Of a DNA stretch of 54,076 nt, positions 50,535 through 54,076 are shown piece by piece; position 1 is the first letter of the stretch, and each line of letters begins with the position of its first letter. The DNA comes from Cryobacterium glucosi (lineage in GTDB: Bacteria > Actinomycetota > Actinomycetes > Actinomycetales > Microbacteriaceae), in NCBI RefSeq assembly GCF_004402235.1, contig NZ_SOFS01000008.1:1-54076 (forward strand), in the 5' to 3' direction. The notes beneath the pieces are model-generated. The model was given only the letters and a program-made list of their open reading frames with translations. It was not told the origin of the DNA and searched no databases. The position numbers were made by a program, and so were the translations under genes.

Positions 50535-50571
50535 CAGCAGGCTCGACGGGCAGCAGGCTCGACTAGCGGCT
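50524..50571. repeat. three 16-bp tandem copies at convergent gene ends
   Basis: Copies start at 50524, 50540 and 50556; each begins GGCTCGA and ends in AGCAGCA or a variant. The first contains the SDR stop (50532-50534) and the third the stop of the minus-strand gene (50563-50565). Confidence 0.85.
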
Positions 50572-50970
50572 GAGGCGCAGGAGGCGGAGCACCGCCAGCC
50601 CGTAGGCATCCGCCGCGTCGGTCGCCTCGACGGCCTCGAGCACCCCGGCGAGCAGCGCGGTGACCCGATAGGCGTCGTCGCCGAGCCGCTCGAGGGAGTG
50701 GAATGCACCCCCGAGCATCTCCCGGAGCTGGTCGTCCCGGGGGAGCCAGAGGGCGTCCTCGAGGGCGAGCGAGTCGAGTGCCCACTCGGTCGTGCCGTTG
50801 AAGCCGAGGATGGTGCCGGTGTCGAATTCATGCGGTTCGATGGTCATCTCGCTGACCGTGAACACCTCGACGTCGAAGCCGGCCCTTTCGATCCGGAACG
50901 CGTCGCCTGAGGCGGGCCGCCAGGCCAGTCCGGCGGCTTCGAGGGCACGTGCGCAGTCGATTGAGATCAT
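50563..50970 (-). CDS. conserved actinobacterial protein (often labelled CpaE-like)
   Basis: 135 aa. MISIDCARALEAAGLAWRPASGDAF, TVSEMTIEPHEFDTG, ILGFNGTTEWALDSLALEDALWLPRDDQLREMLGG is a well-conserved block of unknown function in actinobacteria. Databases sometimes call it pilus assembly protein CpaE, but no ATPase or receiver motif is visible, so that label is not supported here. ATG 50970 lacks a good Shine-Dalgarno. It is convergent with the SDR and divergent from the DUF167 gene. Confidence 0.8.
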   Translation of the reverse strand: MISIDCARALEAAGLAWRPASGDAFRIERAGFDVEVFTVSEMTIEPHEFDTGTILGFNGTTEWALDSLALEDALWLPRDDQLREMLGGAFHSLERLGDDAYRVTALLAGVLEAVEATDAADAYGLAVLRLLRLSR

Positions 50971-51037
50971 GGGACATTCTCGTCCGGACGATCGCAGACC
51001 ACTAGCGTTGAAAGGAAGAGTTTTCAGGAGGCAGTCC

Positions 51038-51322
51038 GTGACCCGAACCGTGAACCTGACGGTGCACGTCAAGCCCGGCAGCCGCAAGGGCCCGCTCGTC
51101 GCCGTCGACGACCCGGACTCCCTCGGCACTCCCGCGGCGACGAGCGCGCCGACGGATGCCTCGCTCACGGTCTACCTGCAGCAGCGGGCCGTCGAGGGCG
51201 CCGCCAACGACGCCCTCGTCAAGCTGCTCGCGAAGCACTTCGCCGTCTCGAAGAGCGCCGTCACGATCGTGCGCGGACACACCTCGCGGGTTAAACACGT
51301 GCGCATCGACCACGAGTCGTGA
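51038..51322 (+). CDS. DUF167 (YggU) family protein
   Basis: 94 aa. VHVKPGSRKGPLV, LTVYLQQRAVEGAANDALVKLLAKHFAVSKSAVTIVRGHTSRVKHVRID is the DUF167 fold. Function unknown; widespread. GTG 51038 has AGGAGG with 6-base spacing, one of the strongest Shine-Dalgarno sequences in the window. A 12-residue insert (PDSLGTPAATSAP) interrupts the first strand region. Confidence 0.9.
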   Translation: MTRTVNLTVHVKPGSRKGPLVAVDDPDSLGTPAATSAPTDASLTVYLQQRAVEGAANDALVKLLAKHFAVSKSAVTIVRGHTSRVKHVRIDHES

Positions 51323-51355
51323 TCGATGCGCACGGGTTGCGGGTGAGTGCGCGGC

Positions 51356-51727
51356 CTAGCTGACGCCGCGCAGGTCGATCACGAAGATGAGGGTCTGGCC
51401 GGAGAGGCGGTGTCCTCCGCCGGCGGGCCCGTACGCCAGATGCGGCGGCACGACGAGCTTGCGACGCCCGCCGACCTTCATGCCGGGGATGCCCTGCTGC
51501 CAGCCCGCGATGAGCGAGCGCAGCGGGAAATTGATCGACTGGCCACGGCTCCACGAGGAGTCGAATTCGTCGCCGGTGTCGTATTCGACGCCGAGGTAGT
51601 GCACGTCGACGGTCGCGCCGGCGGTCGCCTCGGCGCCCTCGCCAACCACGATGTCGGTAATGGTGAGCTCCGTGGGCGCTGGGCCCTCCGGTGCGTCGAG
51701 TTCGGGCTTGGTGTTCAGATCAGTCAT
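51356..51727 (-). CDS. FKBP-type peptidyl-prolyl cis-trans isomerase
   Basis: 123 aa. VDVHYLGVEYDTGDEFDSSWSRGQSINFPLRSLIAGWQQGIPGMKVGGRRKLVVPPHLAYGPAGGG..LIFVIDL covers the FKBP active-site residues (Tyr, Phe, Asp, Trp, Tyr). A soluble cytoplasmic folding catalyst with no signal peptide. ATG 51727 was preferred to 51739 because GGATGG precedes it at 5 bases. Confidence 0.93.
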   Translation of the reverse strand: MTDLNTKPELDAPEGPAPTELTITDIVVGEGAEATAGATVDVHYLGVEYDTGDEFDSSWSRGQSINFPLRSLIAGWQQGIPGMKVGGRRKLVVPPHLAYGPAGGGHRLSGQTLIFVIDLRGVS

Positions 51728-51815
51728 GCACCCATCCAATCGGATTTCCCGGCATCATGCACGCTGGAAATTACCCCTTGCGCGAACGGCACCGGAGGGC
51801 GCACGATATCAGCAG

Positions 51816-51870
51816 GAACTCGTCATCCGGGAGAGTCGTCGGCAGTGCCACGCCACCGGATGACGAGTTC
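51816..51870. repeat. long inverted repeat D
   Basis: GAACTCGTCATCCGG (51816-51830) and CCGGATGACGAGTTC (51856-51870) are perfect 15-bp arms with a 25-base loop. It lies in the 211-base gap between the PrsW-like gene end and the FKBP start, both on the minus strand. It may be the PrsW gene terminator; no T tract is present. Confidence 0.88.
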
Positions 51871-51938
51871 ACTCGTTAACCGGCCGCGGGTCGACCGGCC
51901 GCGGGCGGCATCAGCCCTCTGAGAGCGGATGCCGGGCC

Positions 51939-53159
51939 TCAGCCGATCACGACCGCCCGGTGCGCCTGGACGAGAGCGAGAAGCTCGGCCTCGTCGGCGC
52001 GGGCGACCCGGTCGGCGGTGCCGTTCAGCATCCGCTGCCTGGCGAAGGCGAGCCGGGTCGCGTCGGCGATGAACAGGCGCATCGCGAGGCGACGTTCCCG
52101 TGGCTGCCGGGCGGCCCAGGCGCGCGCCTGCCGCCGCCCGGGTCCTGTCGCGAGCATCGAGACTTCCCTGGACGTGAACCAGCCGGCCACCGCGTACTCG
52201 CCGAGCCTGGCGACGGTGATCTTTTCCTCCTGGCGCCGGAGCAGCACGACGGCGACGATGTACCCGATGAAGAGCGGGAGCTGCACGAGCAGGTAGTAGA
52301 AGAGAAGCGCGGAGTCGTTCGTGAGCAGGTAGGCGGCGCCGTTCCAGAGGCCGTGCAGGGCGACCGCGAGCGCGAATCCGGCGAGAACGATGAGGACCCG
52401 GCCGAGCGCACCGCCGGCCCTGCGCCGGCTCACGATGCCGAACGCGATCCCGGTGCACGCGGTGAACGTGACGTGGGCGAACGGCGAGAAGACCCCGCGG
52501 ACGAGGAACGTGAAACCGAGCCCGTCTGCACCGCTCTCGAGCATGGCCACGCCGAAGTACTGGATGTTCTCGGAGAACGCGAAACCGGCCGCGATCGTCG
52601 CCGCATAGACGATGCCGTCGACGGGCCCGTCGAACGTGCGCCGAAGCACGAGGAACAGCACCAGGATCCCGACGCCCTTCGCGCCCTCCTCGACGAGGGG
52701 CGCCTGCAGCACGGCGGCGAACGCATCCGTGCCCGAGCCCGCGCCGCCCGCCTCCGAGCCGGCGCGGGAGCTCCCCGCCGCGGCGAGCGCGAGCTGCACG
52801 CCGAGGTCGAAGACGAGGGCCGTGACGACGGAGATGCCGGCTCCCCAGAGGAACGCGAACCAGAGCGCGGGTCGGGGTTCCGGCTCCCAGCGATCGATCC
52901 AGCGCACCACGAGCAGGATGCCGGTGAGGGGCACGAGGGCGAGCAGGAGGCAGAGCACGAGGGCGGACGGACCGAGGAACGTGGAGAGGTAGACGAGGAC
53001 GAGCAGGAGCGCCAGGCTCCCGAAGACGAGCCCGATGATCGTCAGTGCGATCAGGCCGCCCGGGGTACGGCGCACGGGAGCGGTCCACACCGGGGCGACG
53101 GGCGTCACCGGCCCGCCGAGGAGTGGGGCGGCGGAACCGGGTGCGGGCTCAGGCGTCAT
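51939..53159 (-). CDS. PrsW-like intramembrane metalloprotease
   Basis: 406 aa with about eight membrane helices. The PrsW marks are [37 protein letters not shown] (EExxK), [39 protein letters not shown] and [12 protein letters not shown] with membrane His. In Bacillus, PrsW cleaves an anti-sigma factor; the target here is unknown. A cytoplasmic C-terminal helix-rich tail of about 90 residues is added. ATG 53159 is the first Met before the Pro-rich N-terminus; longer frames upstream are not favoured. Confidence 0.9.
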   Translation of the reverse strand: MTPEPAPGSAAPLLGGPVTPVAPVWTAPVRRTPGGLIALTIIGLVFGSLALLLVLVYLSTFLGPSALVLCLLLALVPLTGILLVVRWIDRWEPEPRPALWFAFLWGAGISVVTALVFDLGVQLALAAAGSSRAGSEAGGAGSGTDAFAAVLQAPLVEEGAKGVGILVLFLVLRRTFDGPVDGIVYAATIAAGFAFSENIQYFGVAMLESGADGLGFTFLVRGVFSPFAHVTFTACTGIAFGIVSRRRAGGALGRVLIVLAGFALAVALHGLWNGAAYLLTNDSALLFYYLLVQLPLFIGYIVAVVLLRRQEEKITVARLGEYAVAGWFTSREVSMLATGPGRRQARAWAARQPRERRLAMRLFIADATRLAFARQRMLNGTADRVARADEAELLALVQAHRAVVIG

Positions 53160-53331
53160 GACCCACAGGATACCGGGCGGGGCGGTTGCGGTTCTGACCG
53201 CATTCGGGGGTCGCGGACAGACCACGCGGTCCCGCGCGGGGCTTGTGCCGGGTTCGTGGGAGGCCGTCGGGCGGGCGCGCGATGTCCGAATTCCGCTACC
53301 GACCTCGGGTCGGGAATGGCAGGCTGGAGGG

Positions 53332-54076
53332 GTGAACCCTTCCGACGCCACGAGACGCACGCCCGGCCGATCCGGAACGACCGGCCGCTCCGGCGTCGCA
53401 GAGCGCGGCGACGACCGCCTCGCCGACCCGGTCTTCGCCGAACGGTACCGAGCGATGAGCTCCCGCGACGCGCGGTTCGACGGCCAGTTCATCACGGGCG
53501 TGCACTCGACCGGGATCTACTGCCGGCCGAGCTGCCCGGCGGCGACCCCGCGGCCAGGCAACGTCTCCTTCTACCTGACGAGCGCAGCGGCGCACGAGGC
53601 CGGCTTGCGCGCCTGCAAGCGCTGCCTGCCCGACGCGGTGCCCGGCTCCCCTGACTGGAACACCAGGGACGACCTCGCGGCGCGCGCGATGCGCCTGATC
53701 GACGACGGCACCGTCGAACGCGACGGCGTACCCGGCCTCGCCCGCCGCCTCGGCTACACCCCGCGCCACCTCACCCGGGTACTCGTCGCCGAGCTCGGCG
53801 CCGGTCCTCTCGCCCTCGCCAGGGCGCACCGCGCCCAGACCGCGCGCCTGCTCCTGCTCGGCACCGCCCTCCCGATCAGCGAGGTCGCCTTCGCCGCGGG
53901 ATTCGGCAGCGTTCGCCAGTTCAACGACACGATCGCCGCGGTCTACGAGCGCACCCCGGGGGAGCTGCGCCGCTCTGCCTGCGCGCCGCGTGCGGGCAAC
54001 ACCGCCGGCGCACCCCGGGCCGCAGCCCGGGCGGCGACCGCGGCCGAGGCGACCGCCACCGCGCACGGCCAGGCCC
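53332..54076 (+). CDS. Ada/AlkA-type methylphosphotriester sensor and AraC-like regulator, 3' end missing
   Basis: 248 visible residues; open at the right edge. The Ada zinc domain has Cys64-x3-Cys68 and Cys95-x2-Cys98 ([16 protein letters not shown]), where the first Cys accepts methyl groups from DNA phosphotriesters. Residues about 120-200 are an AraC HTH ([39 protein letters not shown]). In related genes an AlkA glycosylase domain follows. The last 25 residues are Ala/Arg-rich linker. GTG 53332 follows GGAGG by only 1-2 bases, so the start is uncertain; ATG 53455 is a later option but cuts the Ada motif region close. Confidence 0.88.
   Translation, partial: MNPSDATRRTPGRSGTTGRSGVAERGDDRLADPVFAERYRAMSSRDARFDGQFITGVHSTGIYCRPSCPAATPRPGNVSFYLTSAAAHEAGLRACKRCLPDAVPGSPDWNTRDDLAARAMRLIDDGTVERDGVPGLARRLGYTPRHLTRVLVAELGAGPLALARAHRAQTARLLLLGTALPISEVAFAAGFGSVRQFNDTIAAVYERTPGELRRSACAPRAGNTAGAPRAAARAATAAEATATAHGQA

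Noticed and set aside
50563..50970. Pilus assembly ATPase CpaE
   Set aside because: At 135 aa without P-loop or receiver residues, the commonly copied name is not supported.

Overview
The window is high-GC DNA from an actinobacterium, most probably a member of the Microbacteriaceae. This is inferred from base composition, gene content and style: RNase J, PNPase, S15, a mycothiol-type DinB/MDMPI protein, an F420-type LLM oxidoreductase, a HemD-like winged-helix regulator of the NnaR kind, ATGA/TGATG-coupled operons and frequent GTG starts. No rRNA, tRNA, CRISPR array or complete mobile element was seen. The only mobile DNA is the 3' end of an IS481-like transposase at the left edge.

Layout. 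0-6.4 kb: transposase remnant, FMN reductase, class A PBP, RNase J with its terminator, glutathione peroxidase and a PCD-VOC fusion. 6.4-14.9 kb: an AsnC regulator, then a tightly overlapping six-gene operon for a membrane complex of the Hyf/Hyc (group 4 hydrogenase-like, complex I-like) type, faced by a convergent ArsR regulator that resembles M. tuberculosis Rv0081. The operon matches the Rv0082-Rv0087 layout. Its large subunit has lost all four Ni-binding cysteines, so it is probably not a hydrogenase. 15-29.9 kb: pnp, a class 1B dihydroorotate dehydrogenase pair, a GH13 alpha-glucosidase, an amino-acid permease, a membrane protein/XRE/alcohol dehydrogenase operon, a DUF4232 membrane protein, an ApbE/ferric-reductase-like/NuoF-like/ferredoxin electron-transfer operon, and rpsO. 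29.9-35.4 kb: a mycothiol-type enzyme, an aldolase-HAD-DhaL-DhaK operon and an AI-2E family permease.

35.4-46.7 kb: a complete nitrate assimilation island. The minus strand carries nirD, the nitrate transporter, the molybdopterin nitrate reductase and a FAD/[2Fe-2S] electron-transfer subunit. The plus strand carries nirB, a siroheme-type SUMT and a HemD-like DNA-binding regulator. Nitrate is imported, reduced to nitrite and then to ammonium, with siroheme made for NirB. The divergent nirD/nirB promoter has a GlnR-type array of half-sites. 46.7-54 kb: LLM oxidoreductase, a protealysin-emfourin protease/inhibitor pair, an FMN-binding PNPOx-like protein, an SDR, small conserved proteins, FKBP, a PrsW-like protease and the start of an Ada-type regulator/repair gene.

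The most interesting signals are: the cysteine-less hydrogenase-like complex with its leaderless promoter and a short leader ORF overlapping the first gene; a HemD/NnaR gene with no canonical start codon; four long intergenic inverted repeats of the same architecture but different sequence; and a flavinylation operon whose expected FMN-domain protein is replaced by a short Thr/Ser-rich membrane-anchored protein.
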